A stretch of DNA of 64,000 bases. It comes from Nocardioides lacusdianchii. Its GTDB lineage: Bacteria; Actinomycetota; Actinomycetes; Propionibacteriales; Nocardioidaceae. Below, one piece after another: positions 24,879 to 33,394 of the stretch. The notes below the pieces were generated by a model. That model made no database searches. It was not told the origin of the DNA and saw nothing but the letters and a program-made list of their open reading frames with translations. Each line of letters starts with the position of its first letter. Position 1 is the stretch's first letter. Made by a program: the position numbers and the translations under genes. The DNA is taken from positions 1 through 64,000 of the forward strand of contig NZ_JADHZD010000018.1 in NCBI RefSeq assembly GCF_020102855.1. The letters run 5' to 3'.

Positions 24879-25747
24879 GCGTTCACCTTGCTCTTCTTGG
24901 TCCGCGTCGTGTGCGAGGCGATCCAGACGGCCGCCCCCACGAGTCCACCAATGCCGACCAACCACGCGAACAGACCTTCCGATACCGGTCCGAGGCCGCC
25001 CAGCGTGAAGCCTGCGTACTCGGGGGTCTCCTCCAGGCTGTTGAGGTAGGCGATGACGTCGCGCTTGGCGTCCGGCGGGAGGTTGCCGTTGCTGAAGTTC
25101 GGCATCTGCTGCGGTCCGGTGAGGAGAGCCTCGTAGATGTACTTGCCGTCGACGCCGTGCAGGCTGGGGGCGTAGCCACCGCGGGGCATCGCACCACCCG
25201 CGCCGTTGAAGTTGTGACAGGCGGTGCAGTTGGTGAGGAAGATCTGGCCGCCACGCGCGATCGCCTCCTCACGCTCAGCCTCGGACAGTCCGTCGATCGA
25301 GTAGTCGGACTCGTCCGGAATGGCCGGACCGGGCCCCAGCGAGGCGACGTACGCCGCGAGCGCCGCCGTCTCCTCTTCGTCGAAGACCACCTGCTTGCGG
25401 GGCGCCTGCTGTTCCGGGCGTGCCATGGGCATGCGCCCCGTGCCGACCTGGAAGTCGACCGACGCGGCACCGACGCCGACCAGCGAGGGGCCGAGCTGGT
25501 AGCCGTCGCGCACGGTGGGTACGCCCTCACCGTTCTGCCCGTGGCAGGTCGCGCAGCTGACGAGGAAGAGCTCCTTGCCCTTGGCGACCTGCTCTGTGGC
25601 GCTGGCCTGGTCCTGCGCCTGGGCGGGGGCCAGGGCGGTGTAGAGCGACCCGCTGATCAGCAGGCCGAGCAGCAGCACGGCGAGGCCAGCCAGGGGGCCG
25701 CGGCGGTGCCGGGAGAGGCGACCAGCGGTTCGGTTCAGCAAACGCAC
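24875..25747 (-). CDS. qcrC: Dihaem cytochrome cc subunit
   Basis: A 290-residue membrane-anchored dihaem cytochrome c. After an N-terminal membrane helix come two CxxCH haem sites, CATCH (Cys 65/68) and CTACH (Cys 174/177), and a C-terminal membrane anchor (about 260-280). It connects the Rieske protein to CuA of CtaC directly, replacing soluble cytochrome c. It is followed by overlapping qcrA and preceded by ctaE, the standard actinobacterial order. Confidence 0.96.
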   Translation of the reverse strand: MRLLNRTAGRLSRHRRGPLAGLAVLLLGLLISGSLYTALAPAQAQDQASATEQVAKGKELFLVSCATCHGQNGEGVPTVRDGYQLGPSLVGVGAASVDFQVGTGRMPMARPEQQAPRKQVVFDEEETAALAAYVASLGPGPAIPDESDYSIDGLSEAEREEAIARGGQIFLTNCTACHNFNGAGGAMPRGGYAPSLHGVDGKYIYEALLTGPQQMPNFSNGNLPPDAKRDVIAYLNSLEETPEYAGFTLGGLGPVSEGLFAWLVGIGGLVGAAVWIASHTTRTKKSKVNA

Positions 25748-25792
25748 TTTTGAGTCCTTGCCGGTTGCGACGGTGGTGACTGTCGGGGGTGC

Positions 25793-26431
25793 TTACTTGA
25801 TGACGTAGATGGTGAAGAACAGGCCGATCCAGACCACGTCGACGAAGTGCCAGTAGTAGGACACGACGATCGCGGTCACGGCTTGCTCGTGGGTGAAGCG
25901 GCGGGCGAGATAGGTGCGGCCGAGCACGAAGAGGAAGGCGATGAGCCCGCCCGTCACGTGGAGGCCGTGGAACCCGGTGGTGAGGTAGAACATCGAGCCG
26001 TAGGCCGAGCTGCTCATCGTCAGGCCCTCGTGCACCAGCTCGGCGTACTCCAGCGCCTGGCCGCCGATGAAGATCGCGCCCATGACGTAGGTGAGGATGA
26101 ACCACTCGCGTAGGCCCCACTTGGAGAAGTTGAGCAGCGAGCCGGTCCGCCCGGCCTGGCCGCGCTCGGCGGCGAAGACGCCCCACTGGCACGCGAAGGA
26201 CGACGCCACGAGGATCGCGGTGTTGGCGGTCGCGAAGGGCACGTTGAGCAGCGCCGTCTCCTGGGCCCACAGCTCGGGGCTCACTGCGCGGATCGTGAAG
26301 TAGGCCGCGAACAGCGCGGCGAAGAACATCAGCTCGCTCGAGAGCCAGATGATGGTGCCCACGCTGACCATGCTGGGTCGGTCGTGGTGCCCGTGCAGTC
26401 GGGATGCCGGAATCGCTGTTGCTGTCGCCAC
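25793..26431 (-). CDS. ctaE: Cytochrome c oxidase subunit III
   Basis: A 212-residue subunit III of aa3 oxidase with about five membrane helices; STIIWLSSELMFFAALFAAYF-like opening (here VGTIIWLSSELMFFAALF) and the closing SYYWHFVDVVWIGLFFTIYV are canonical. The GTG at 26431 (VATATAIPASR) gives the usual length; the reading frame upstream crosses the promoter region shared with the divergent ctaG-type gene (74 bp). It heads the ctaE-qcrC-qcrA-qcrB operon. Confidence 0.93.
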   Translation of the reverse strand: MATATAIPASRLHGHHDRPSMVSVGTIIWLSSELMFFAALFAAYFTIRAVSPELWAQETALLNVPFATANTAILVASSFACQWGVFAAERGQAGRTGSLLNFSKWGLREWFILTYVMGAIFIGGQALEYAELVHEGLTMSSSAYGSMFYLTTGFHGLHVTGGLIAFLFVLGRTYLARRFTHEQAVTAIVVSYYWHFVDVVWIGLFFTIYVIK

Positions 26432-26505
26432 GCGAACATTATGGCTGCTGGGGTGAAGGGAGGGCACCCCGACCCCCTGTGATCTCACGTCATAAAGTTC
26501 ACATC

Positions 26506-27438
26506 GTGCTGCTTCCCCTGCCCCTCGCCTCGGAGGACGCCCTCGAGACGCTCCCGCGATTCACGCTCGGGCGGGTGTTCACCGACTGGGGGATCGACCC
26601 GATTCCCTTCGTGGTGACCGTGTGGGCCGTCGGCCTGTACGCCCTCGGCGTGCGCGTCCTGCGCCGTCGCGGCGACCGGTGGCCGGTCGGTCGGACGCTG
26701 GCTTTCATCGGTCTCGGGATGGGGTCGTTCGTCTTCGCGACCATGTCGGGCCTCGGGCGCTACGACACGACGCTGCTGAGCGTGCACATGGTCCAGCACA
26801 TGCTGCTGTCGATGGTGGTGCCGCTGGCCCTCGCCCTCGGCGCCCCGGTCACCCTGGCGCTGCGCACGCTTCCTCCGGCGCCGCGCCGCTGGCTGCTCGC
26901 GGTCATCCACTCACGCATCGCGAAGGTGCTGGCCTTCGCGCCCCTGGCGTTCGTGCTCTACATCGCCTCGCCGTGGGCGCTCTACTTCAGCCCCTGGTAC
27001 GACGCCAGCCTGAGCTCGTCGTTCGTGCACCAGATGATGCACATCCACCTCGTGCTGGTCGGGACGCTCTTCTTCTGGCCGCTCATGGGTGTCGACCCGG
27101 TTCCCGGGCGGGTGAGCCACCCGTTCCGGGTGCTGCTCACGCTCATGACCCTGCCCTTCCACGCCTTCCTCGGCGTCACGATCATGGGACAGGAGACCCT
27201 CATCGGGGGCGAGCACTACCTCGCGCTGCGTGAGGGACCGATGGGCTCGTGGCTGCCGCCGGTGCTCGAGGACCAGCACCTGGCGGGCGGCATCCTGTGG
27301 GCGAGCGGCGACCTGATCGGCGTGCTGTTCTTCGCCGTGCTGTTCACGCAGTGGGTGCGCTCGTCCATGCAGGAGGCCAGGCGCGAGGACCGCCGCCTGG
27401 ACCGGGAGGAGCGGCGTACGCCCACTCCCGGAGGCTGA
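26506..27438 (+). CDS. CtaG-type cytochrome c oxidase assembly protein
   Basis: A 310-residue polytopic protein of the caa3 CtaG-like family (PF09678 type) with about seven membrane helices and conserved His residues in SVHMVQHMLLSMV, HQMMHIHLVLVG and GEHYLALREG. It is thought to help insert copper into the oxidase. Its divergent position beside ctaE fits that role. The GTG at 26506 is chosen over an upstream codon at 26404, which would overlap the ctaE start. The basic, acidic-mixed tail ends RREERRTPTPGG-like. Confidence 0.82.
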   Translation: MLLPLPLASEDALETLPRFTLGRVFTDWGIDPIPFVVTVWAVGLYALGVRVLRRRGDRWPVGRTLAFIGLGMGSFVFATMSGLGRYDTTLLSVHMVQHMLLSMVVPLALALGAPVTLALRTLPPAPRRWLLAVIHSRIAKVLAFAPLAFVLYIASPWALYFSPWYDASLSSSFVHQMMHIHLVLVGTLFFWPLMGVDPVPGRVSHPFRVLLTLMTLPFHAFLGVTIMGQETLIGGEHYLALREGPMGSWLPPVLEDQHLAGGILWASGDLIGVLFFAVLFTQWVRSSMQEARREDRRLDREERRTPTPGG

Positions 27439-27455
27439 GGGTGAGCCAGCCCGGT

Positions 27456-27461
27456 TACGAT
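27456..27461 (+). promoter_or_regulatory. Candidate -10 of a leaderless gene
   Basis: TACGAT fits the actinobacterial TANNNT -10 element and lies 6 nt before the GTG at 27468, the spacing expected when transcription begins at the start codon. No convincing -35 is visible, and an alternative start at 27441 has a GGAGG Shine-Dalgarno, so the call is tentative. Confidence 0.3.
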
Positions 27462-27467
27462 GCCCCC

Positions 27468-27878
27468 GTGACTGACGCACAGCGCCCCCTGAAGGTCCTG
27501 GTCTACAGCGACGACGTGAACACCCGCCAGCAGGTCATCCTGGCGCTGGGCCGCCGTCCGCACCCCGACCTCCCGGAGCTCGAGTACGTCGAGGTCGCCA
27601 CCGAACCGGTCGTGCTCCAGAACATGGACGCTGGCGACATCGCGCTCGCGATCCTCGACGGCGAGGCCGTCCCTGCCGGCGGCATGGGGATCGCCAAGCA
27701 GCTCAAGGACGAGATCTACGAGTGCCCGCCGGTCGTCGTGCTGACCGGGCGCCCCCAGGACGCGTGGCTCGCCACGTGGTCGCGCGCCGAGGCTGCCGTG
27801 CCGCACCCGATCGACCCGATCCAGCTCGCCGAGGCCGTCATCGGCCTTCTGCGCCCGTCGGTCCCGGCCACCTCCTGA
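27468..27878 (+). CDS. Degenerate receiver-domain protein
   Basis: A 136-residue single-domain protein with the fold signature of a response-regulator receiver: strand 1 VLVYSDD, the Asp of strand 3 ILDGEA (Asp 64) and the Thr of strand 4 VVLTGRP. The conserved Lys before the cis-Pro is replaced (AVPHPID, His), so signalling would be atypical. No output domain or kinase is next to it. It sits between the CtaG-type gene and trpD. Start may be GTG 27468 (leaderless) or GTG 27441 (with GGAGG). Confidence 0.65.
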   Translation: MTDAQRPLKVLVYSDDVNTRQQVILALGRRPHPDLPELEYVEVATEPVVLQNMDAGDIALAILDGEAVPAGGMGIAKQLKDEIYECPPVVVLTGRPQDAWLATWSRAEAAVPHPIDPIQLAEAVIGLLRPSVPATS

Positions 27879-27920
27879 CACCGCTCGGGGGCGTCCCCGT
27901 CGCGCCACTAGCCTGATCCC

Positions 27921-28967
27921 ATGTCCCACACCTGGCCCGACGTCCTCTCCACGCTGGTCGCCGGACGCGACCTGACGACCGAGCAGGCGCGATGGGCGAT
28001 GGACGAGGTCTTCGCAGGCGCCGCCACCCCGGTGCAGCTCGCCGGTCTCGTCGTCGCGCTGCGCGCCAAGGGCGAGACGGTCGAGGAGGTCTCCGGCATC
28101 GCGGCCGCCATGCTGTCCGCCGCCAACCCGATCTCCGTGCCGGGACGCCTGCTCGACATCGTCGGCACCGGCGGTGACCGCTCGATGTCGGTGAACATCT
28201 CCACCATGGCGGCGATCGTCGCCGCGGGCGCCGGGGCACGGGTCGTCAAGCACGGCAACCGCTCCGCGTCCTCCCAGTCCGGGTCCGCCGACGTCCTCGA
28301 GGCGCTCGGCATCCGGCTCGACCTGCCTCCGGCGCGGGTCGCCGAGGTGGCCGAGGAGGCCGGCATCACCTTCTGCTTCTCCGCCGCGTTCCACCCCGCG
28401 ATGCGCCACGCCGCAGTGCCGCGCCGCGAGCTCGGCATCGCCACGACCTTCAACATCCTCGGGCCCCTGACGAACCCGGCCCGTCCGCAGGCGCAGGCCA
28501 TCGGGTGCGCCGACGTGCGGATGGCGCCGGTCATGGCGGGCGTGCTCGCTCAGCGCGGCATCGATGCCTGGGTCTTCCGCGGCGACGACGGCCTCGACGA
28601 GCTCACCACGACCACCACGTCCACCCTGTGGCGCGTGCACAAGGGCGAGGTCTCGCAGACCTCGGTCGACCCCGCCTCGCTCGGTATCGCGCGCGCCACC
28701 ACCGAGGACCTCCGGGGCGGCGACGCGGCGCACAACGCGGACGTCGTACGCCGCCTGCTGGCAGGGGAGACCGGTCCGGTGCGCGACGCCGTGGTGCTCA
28801 ACGCCGGTGCTGCGCTGGCGGTCTACGACGCACCCGACGACGACGTCGAGTCCGCGCTCGCCGCGGGCGTCGCGAAGGCCGGCGAGGCCATCGACTCGGG
28901 TGCCGCGGAGGCCGCCCTCGAGCGCTGGGTGCGGGCGACCGGGACGGCTCAGAGCCCGAGCGTGTAG
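27921..28967 (+). CDS. trpD: Anthranilate phosphoribosyltransferase
   Basis: A 348-residue TrpD that joins anthranilate and PRPP in tryptophan synthesis. Motifs include the PRPP-binding VGTGGDRSMSVNIST, KHGNRSASSQSGSADVLE, the anthranilate-site region FHPAMRHAAVPRRELG and FNILGPLTNPA. It is the only trp gene here, as in the equivalent mycobacterial locus (Rv2192c). Its 3' end overlaps the convergent YgjV-like gene by 19 bp. Confidence 0.95.
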   Translation: MSHTWPDVLSTLVAGRDLTTEQARWAMDEVFAGAATPVQLAGLVVALRAKGETVEEVSGIAAAMLSAANPISVPGRLLDIVGTGGDRSMSVNISTMAAIVAAGAGARVVKHGNRSASSQSGSADVLEALGIRLDLPPARVAEVAEEAGITFCFSAAFHPAMRHAAVPRRELGIATTFNILGPLTNPARPQAQAIGCADVRMAPVMAGVLAQRGIDAWVFRGDDGLDELTTTTTSTLWRVHKGEVSQTSVDPASLGIARATTEDLRGGDAAHNADVVRRLLAGETGPVRDAVVLNAGAALAVYDAPDDDVESALAAGVAKAGEAIDSGAAEAALERWVRATGTAQSPSV

Positions 28968-29572
28968 GAGTCGCCCTCGCGGCGGAAGCCGACGCGGTCG
29001 TAGTAGGCCCCGACCATGCCGGGGCGGGTCACCACGCGGCGGATGCCGTGCTCGGTGAGCATGCCGCTGCGGCGCCAGACGAACTCGCCGGGGGAGAAGT
29101 CGCGGTAGCGCGGCGTCACGTAGTCGAGCAGCACGTCGGCGGTGTCGCCGGTCCTGCGCAGGAGCACCACGCCGACGGTCTCGTCACCCTTCTGCACGAG
29201 GAACGCGTGGTCCGTCGTGGCCGGGTCGTGGACGAAGCCGGGGTTGAACCTCAGGATGTCGGCGCCATGCACCCGCAGCGTGTGGAGCAGGTACTCGTCG
29301 GCCGGACCGACCTCGAGCACCTCGAACGCCGACTCGTCGTGGCGCTCGCGGAGCAGCTGGACGATGAACCAGGCGTTGATGGCGACCAGGACGGTGTTCA
29401 TGCCGACCATGGGCCAGACCGACAGCGCCGCGTTGAAGACGATCAGGAGGACGCAGGCGATCGCGTTGAGCACCCGGAGCCGGAGGACGCTGGCCTGGAG
29501 CAGGGAGTAGACGAGGAGGGCGCTGCCGCCCCACCCGAGGATGTCGAGCCAGTGGTCGGCGAGCCAGGTCAC
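28949..29572 (-). CDS. YgjV-like membrane protein with GNAT-like C-terminal domain
   Basis: A 207-residue protein. The N-terminal 75 residues form about three membrane helices resembling YgjV (ILGWGGSALLVYSLLQ and NAALSVWPMVGMNTVLVAINAW). The C-terminal 120 residues look like a GNAT-type fold (DHAFLVQKGDETVGVVLL, TRPGMVGAYYDRVGF), without a clear acetyl-CoA loop. The function is unknown. The fusion recurs in actinobacteria by memory, but this could not be tested. It is convergent with trpD and overlaps its 3' end by 19 bp. Confidence 0.72.
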   Translation of the reverse strand: MTWLADHWLDILGWGGSALLVYSLLQASVLRLRVLNAIACVLLIVFNAALSVWPMVGMNTVLVAINAWFIVQLLRERHDESAFEVLEVGPADEYLLHTLRVHGADILRFNPGFVHDPATTDHAFLVQKGDETVGVVLLRRTGDTADVLLDYVTPRYRDFSPGEFVWRRSGMLTEHGIRRVVTRPGMVGAYYDRVGFRREGDSYTLGL

Positions 29573-29870
29573 GACGGGAGACTATCGCCGAGACAAGCCG
29601 CTGACTCACATGCGGCCACTGCTTCGCGTGCGGGCCACGCGTATTGGTTCTCCTTGCCGGTGTGGCTGTGCCCATAGGTTCACGCCATGGCAGCTCACCT
29701 AGCCCGCTGGCTGGACCGCACCGATTTGTGTGTTGATTGGCCAGATGTCCTGGCCTCACGGCACCTTGGCACGTTCCGGGCGGTCGTGCCCCGGTACAAG
29801 TTTCGGCGATGATTCAGACACGACGGCGCATAATGATCCGGACGTCGCGTCCGTGCTGTTGACTGAACCT
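29573..29870. other. Non-coding stretch before decayed polysaccharide genes
   Basis: 298 bp separating the YgjV-like gene from a glycosyltransferase remnant. Base composition is visibly less GC-rich than its surroundings (runs such as TTGTGTGTTGATTGG). No convincing gene, hairpin or promoter was found. The compositional break suggests that the left edge of an acquired polysaccharide segment lies here. Confidence 0.5.
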
Positions 29871-30612
29871 ATGCACGGTCCGGGTTTCGTCGTCATGGCG
29901 GTGCACAGGCCCGACCCACAGTTGTTGGAGCGGCAAATCTCTTCTCTGGCTGCACAGACGGAGTCCAACTGGGACTGCCTGATCGGGATCGATGGCGCGG
30001 GTGTCGAGACGCTGCAGCTACTTAAGAGGCTGATCCAAGACGACACGCGCATGCGAGTGCGTGAATACGATGACAACGTTGGTGTCTACAAGCACTTTGA
30101 GCGGCTCCTCGCGGAGGTGCCCGGGACCGCGTCCTGGGTCGCGCTGGCGGATCAGGATGATGTGTGGCACCCAACAAAGCTCGCCCGGATCACAGAGGTG
30201 CTCTCAGCCCCGGGAGTGACTGCGGCGATGTGCCAAGCGCGCGTGGTTGATGCAAGAGGAAACCTTCTTGGGTTCACTGATCGAATGTCCGCAGGGCTGG
30301 GTGATCTGCTGTTTCGCAATCAAGTGACCGGCAGTCTGACTGTCTTCTCGAGCAAGTCGGTGACCTGCGCTCTGCCGTTTCCTGCGGGCACCAGCGACGC
30401 CTTCCATGACTACTGGTTGGGAGTCTGCGCTGCCGCCTTGGGGGAGGTTCGCCTGTGTGACGAACGCCTACAGGACTATGTCCAGCACGCGACCAATGTC
30501 CTCGGTGAGCGAGACCCTAGGTCTTTTCGCGCGGGAATACGAGCAGTCCTGGTTTGCGGAGTACGGGGTCCTCTCGACAGGAGTGCTCGTGAGGGATGGG
30601 GCTGGCGGGTGA
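29871..30612 (+). pseudogene. Family 2 glycosyltransferase, 3'-truncated
   Basis: The sequence from the ATG at 29871 (MHGPGFVVMAVHRPDPQLLE) reads as a rhamnosyltransferase-type GT2: SLAAQTESNWDCLIGIDG, the donor-site LADQDDVWHPTKL and HDYWLGVCAAALGEVRLCDE, up to YVQHATNVLGE at about 30505. Beyond that the frame drifts into non-protein-like residues, while a neighbouring frame (LGLFAREYEQSWFAEYG) looks coding up to a stop at 30612, so a frameshift is likely near 30505-30520. The tail then abuts a truncated gene on the other strand. Probably inactive. Confidence 0.6.
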
Positions 30613-31508
30613 ACATGGAAACAGCGCTTTGCCCCACCTCATGGCTCGAGCGACCTGGGGTGGTTCGACGTGGACGAAAGGCAGGCCCGCCACCGGACGC
30701 ATGTGGATTCGCGGTCCCGCGACGTCGACCAGCGACGGCATGACGATGAGGTCGACGTCGTCTTGCTCGAGTTCCCAACCGATGCGGCGGAGTTCCGAGG
30801 ACGAGTTGAGCGTGCCGCCGACGACAATCAACGTGTCGGCCTGGACCAATCGACACGCCTCGACGGCCTGGTCCACGGACCCGAGGACGGGACGTCGGAA
30901 ATGCGGTCGGCCGCAGCGGGGACACATGCCCCGACCAGCCTGAATCCGAGGTGAGGCTCGCGAGTGAGCGCTTCGTTAAGTTCATGGACTGCATCCGTGC
31001 CCCCTACCGCCACTACGAGGTGCATCCACTCGTTCCTTGAGCGGCGTCGCGCCACGAATGACCGCGAAGCCATGCGCTCCAGGAGCAACGCGATGGTGCC
31101 CAAACTGAACGAGAGGGCGAAGAAACCTCGCGACATGTCGTAGTTCAGGAGGTAGGCCGTCATGGTGACTGCTGCTGCCGCCCACGCAGTGCCTTTCAGG
31201 ACGGCCCTGAACTCATCAGTTCCTCGCGCGAACTGACGGCGACTGTAGGAGTCGCTTGCGGCTAGGGCGCACAACCAGAATGGAACAAGCCAGCCGAAGT
31301 CGACGAAGGGCAGACCGGTGTACGTGTCGACTCCCTCCGGTGCGGAGAGACTCAGCCCGAACTTGAGCTGGATGGCCGCGATGGCCGCGGCCGAGATCAC
31401 GACACCGTCTGCAACGGCTACGGCTGCTATCACGTGACCGATCCGGAGGCGCGGCGGGTTCGCAGGCATGTTTGCCGCGTGGGGCTGCATGGCAACGGCA
31501 GTGCTCAC
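30613..31508 (-). pseudogene. Polyprenyl glycosylphosphotransferase, frameshifted and truncated
   Basis: The minus strand encodes the membrane N-terminal half of a WcaJ/CpsE-type sugar transferase (MSTAVAMQPH, about four to five helices to DYDMSRGFF-like region), in frame to about 30890. There a missing G (GTCCCGTCC read instead of an expected GTCCCGGTCC) shifts the frame; translation continues in another frame as PVLGSVDQAVEACRLV to MRWGKALF near 30620. The catalytic C-terminal domain is absent. Together with the truncated GT2 this marks a tail-to-tail deletion remnant. Confidence 0.7.
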
Positions 31509-31635
31509 GGGACCTCCCCCATCTGTTGCGCGGCCACGGACCTGATGGAAGAGCCTATGGCTGGTGGATGTGGATCGACATCGGTCGTTTCGATGGAACC
31601 TCCGTCCGAGAGGACTACGCCAATCGCCACCTGAA

Positions 31636-33039
31636 CTAGTCCGTTCGAACTAGACGGTCTTCTGCGTCGGCCTCTTGCGGCACGGCGCGGAGGGAGAAAT
31701 CGCGCCAGGCCAGGCCAACGACCGTCACCAGAGCCGCTACGAGGAGCGCTAGGACGCCCAGCGCAGGCGCCAGCTCGACCCCGACGAGGAAAGCGTTGTC
31801 GGTCCAGCCGTAGCTGACCGCGGGCGCAGGCCCCTCGAGCACAGCGCCGAGGCCGATCACCGCCACTTGGAGCCCCACGAGGGGAAGGACCGCAGCGCGG
31901 GCAAAGGCTTTCATCCGGTGCGCGGAGAGGATGTATGCCGGCGCCACAGCGGCGAGGAGCTCGAGCCCGAGGCGGTAGGCGTAGTGGGCACCGCCGCCCG
32001 TATAGTGATTCAGCTGGCCTTGGAGCAGCATGTAGGGGATCGCCCCGAGCGCGAGCCAGCGCGACCAGTCCGGCAGGTCCCGCCAGTTCCTGACCAAGGC
32101 CGGCAGCAGAAGGAGCAGCACGGGCGTCCAGACCAGAACGCCCTTGTCGGGTGACACCCAGAGACCTAGCTGGCTGAGGAGTGGGGACGGCGGGTCCGGG
32201 TATCGCTCGCCGCCGACGATGCCCTGGGTCGTCATGTTGTAGCCCACGCCCGGGAGCCACGTGCCGTACACCCAGTAGGTCCAGGCACAGGCCGCCGCCA
32301 GGAAAGTGGCACTCGGAATGCCCACCTTGACCGCGATCCCTGGGCGCTTGCGCGCGAGTGCGACCCCGACGCCCAGGACGGCCACGATCAGTGCGACGTG
32401 CAAACGGCCGCAGAGCGCGACCCCACCGAAGGCTCCGACGAGCCACCACCGCTCACGCGAGGCGGCCCACGCCATCCCCATGATGCCGAACACCGTCAGC
32501 GTGTGGGTCCACATGGCGTTCGCGGCGACCGACCACATCGGGGTGCCGAGAGCCACCACCACCGCTCCGGCAATGGCCCAAGGAGCGGCGATGCGTCGTC
32601 TCAGCGCCAGGAACAGCAGCACGATCGCCCCTGAACTGATCAGTGCCGCAGTGACAGCCTCCGGAGCCAGCGAGAAGTCGTCGGGCTCGGAGCCACCCCC
32701 CGCGACCCAGTACGCAGGCACTGCGGCAGCCACCACGCCCGGTAGTCGCAGGGACACTCGGTGCCCGTTCGGTGCCTCGCCGATGAAGACAGTCTGGTCG
32801 GGCAGGCTTCCGTAACCCTCGATCCGGCCGGTGTCGAACCCGTCGAGCCACGGCTCCCCGGTCTGGGCGATGCGCCATGCGGCCAGGGACGACGAGTACA
32901 CGTCGACGCTCACCTTCGACGACGTCTGCACGGTCAGGCCGTAGACCAGGAACACCGCACCGAACAGCGCGACGGGCGCCGTCCAGCGAGCACAGCGCGC
33001 TGACCTGCGTCCGGGACGAGGACCTCGCTCGAAGCTCAT
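31636..33039 (-). CDS. Large polytopic membrane protein, GT-C-like
   Basis: A 467-residue protein with about ten to eleven membrane helices and an early large extracytoplasmic loop (SSSLAAWRIAQTGEPWLDGF), an Asp pair in SVDVYSS-type position and loop GYGSLPDQTVFIGEAPNGHR, the general plan of GT-C lipid-linked glycosyltransferases. No diagnostic catalytic motif is certain. It follows the polysaccharide remnants on the same strand and might be the last intact gene of that segment. Enzyme activity is inference. Confidence 0.65.
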   Translation of the reverse strand: MSFERGPRPGRRSARCARWTAPVALFGAVFLVYGLTVQTSSKVSVDVYSSSLAAWRIAQTGEPWLDGFDTGRIEGYGSLPDQTVFIGEAPNGHRVSLRLPGVVAAAVPAYWVAGGGSEPDDFSLAPEAVTAALISSGAIVLLFLALRRRIAAPWAIAGAVVVALGTPMWSVAANAMWTHTLTVFGIMGMAWAASRERWWLVGAFGGVALCGRLHVALIVAVLGVGVALARKRPGIAVKVGIPSATFLAAACAWTYWVYGTWLPGVGYNMTTQGIVGGERYPDPPSPLLSQLGLWVSPDKGVLVWTPVLLLLLPALVRNWRDLPDWSRWLALGAIPYMLLQGQLNHYTGGGAHYAYRLGLELLAAVAPAYILSAHRMKAFARAAVLPLVGLQVAVIGLGAVLEGPAPAVSYGWTDNAFLVGVELAPALGVLALLVAALVTVVGLAWRDFSLRAVPQEADAEDRLVRTD

Positions 33040-33106
33040 GACCGCGATTATGTGTGAATCGCCGTCCCGCGATCAGCGAAACCGCGATGTCGGCTCACAG
33101 GTGATG

Positions 33107-33385
33107 TCAGTCGAGCCCGATCGCGAAGGCGGACTCGAGGTCGTGCCTCGAGTAGGCGCGGAACGCGATGTGAGTCTCGGTCGACGACACGCCCGGGACC
33201 TTGTTGAGCTGGTCAGCCACCACGGCCGCGACGGCGTCGTGCTCCTTCACGCGTACCAGCGCGATGAGGTCGATCTGCCCGGTCACGGAGTAGACCTCGC
33301 TGACCCCGTCGATGGTGGCTATGGCCTCGGCGACCTCGGGGATCGAGGCGACGTCAGCCTTGACGAAGACGATGGCGGTGATCAT
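33107..33385 (-). CDS. Stand-alone Lrp/AsnC ligand-binding (RAM) domain
   Basis: A 92-residue protein equal to the RAM effector domain of Lrp/AsnC regulators with no helix-turn-helix: MITAIVFVKADVASIPEVAE, IDGVSEVYSVTGQIDLIALV and the C-terminal strand TETHIAFRAYSRHDLE. Stand-alone RAM proteins bind amino acids and may co-assemble with full-length Lrp proteins. It is 9 bp from the stop of the nuclease gene upstream on the same strand and may be co-transcribed with it. Confidence 0.85.
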   Translation of the reverse strand: MITAIVFVKADVASIPEVAEAIATIDGVSEVYSVTGQIDLIALVRVKEHDAVAAVVADQLNKVPGVSSTETHIAFRAYSRHDLESAFAIGLD

Positions 33386-33394
33386 GGCCTGACC

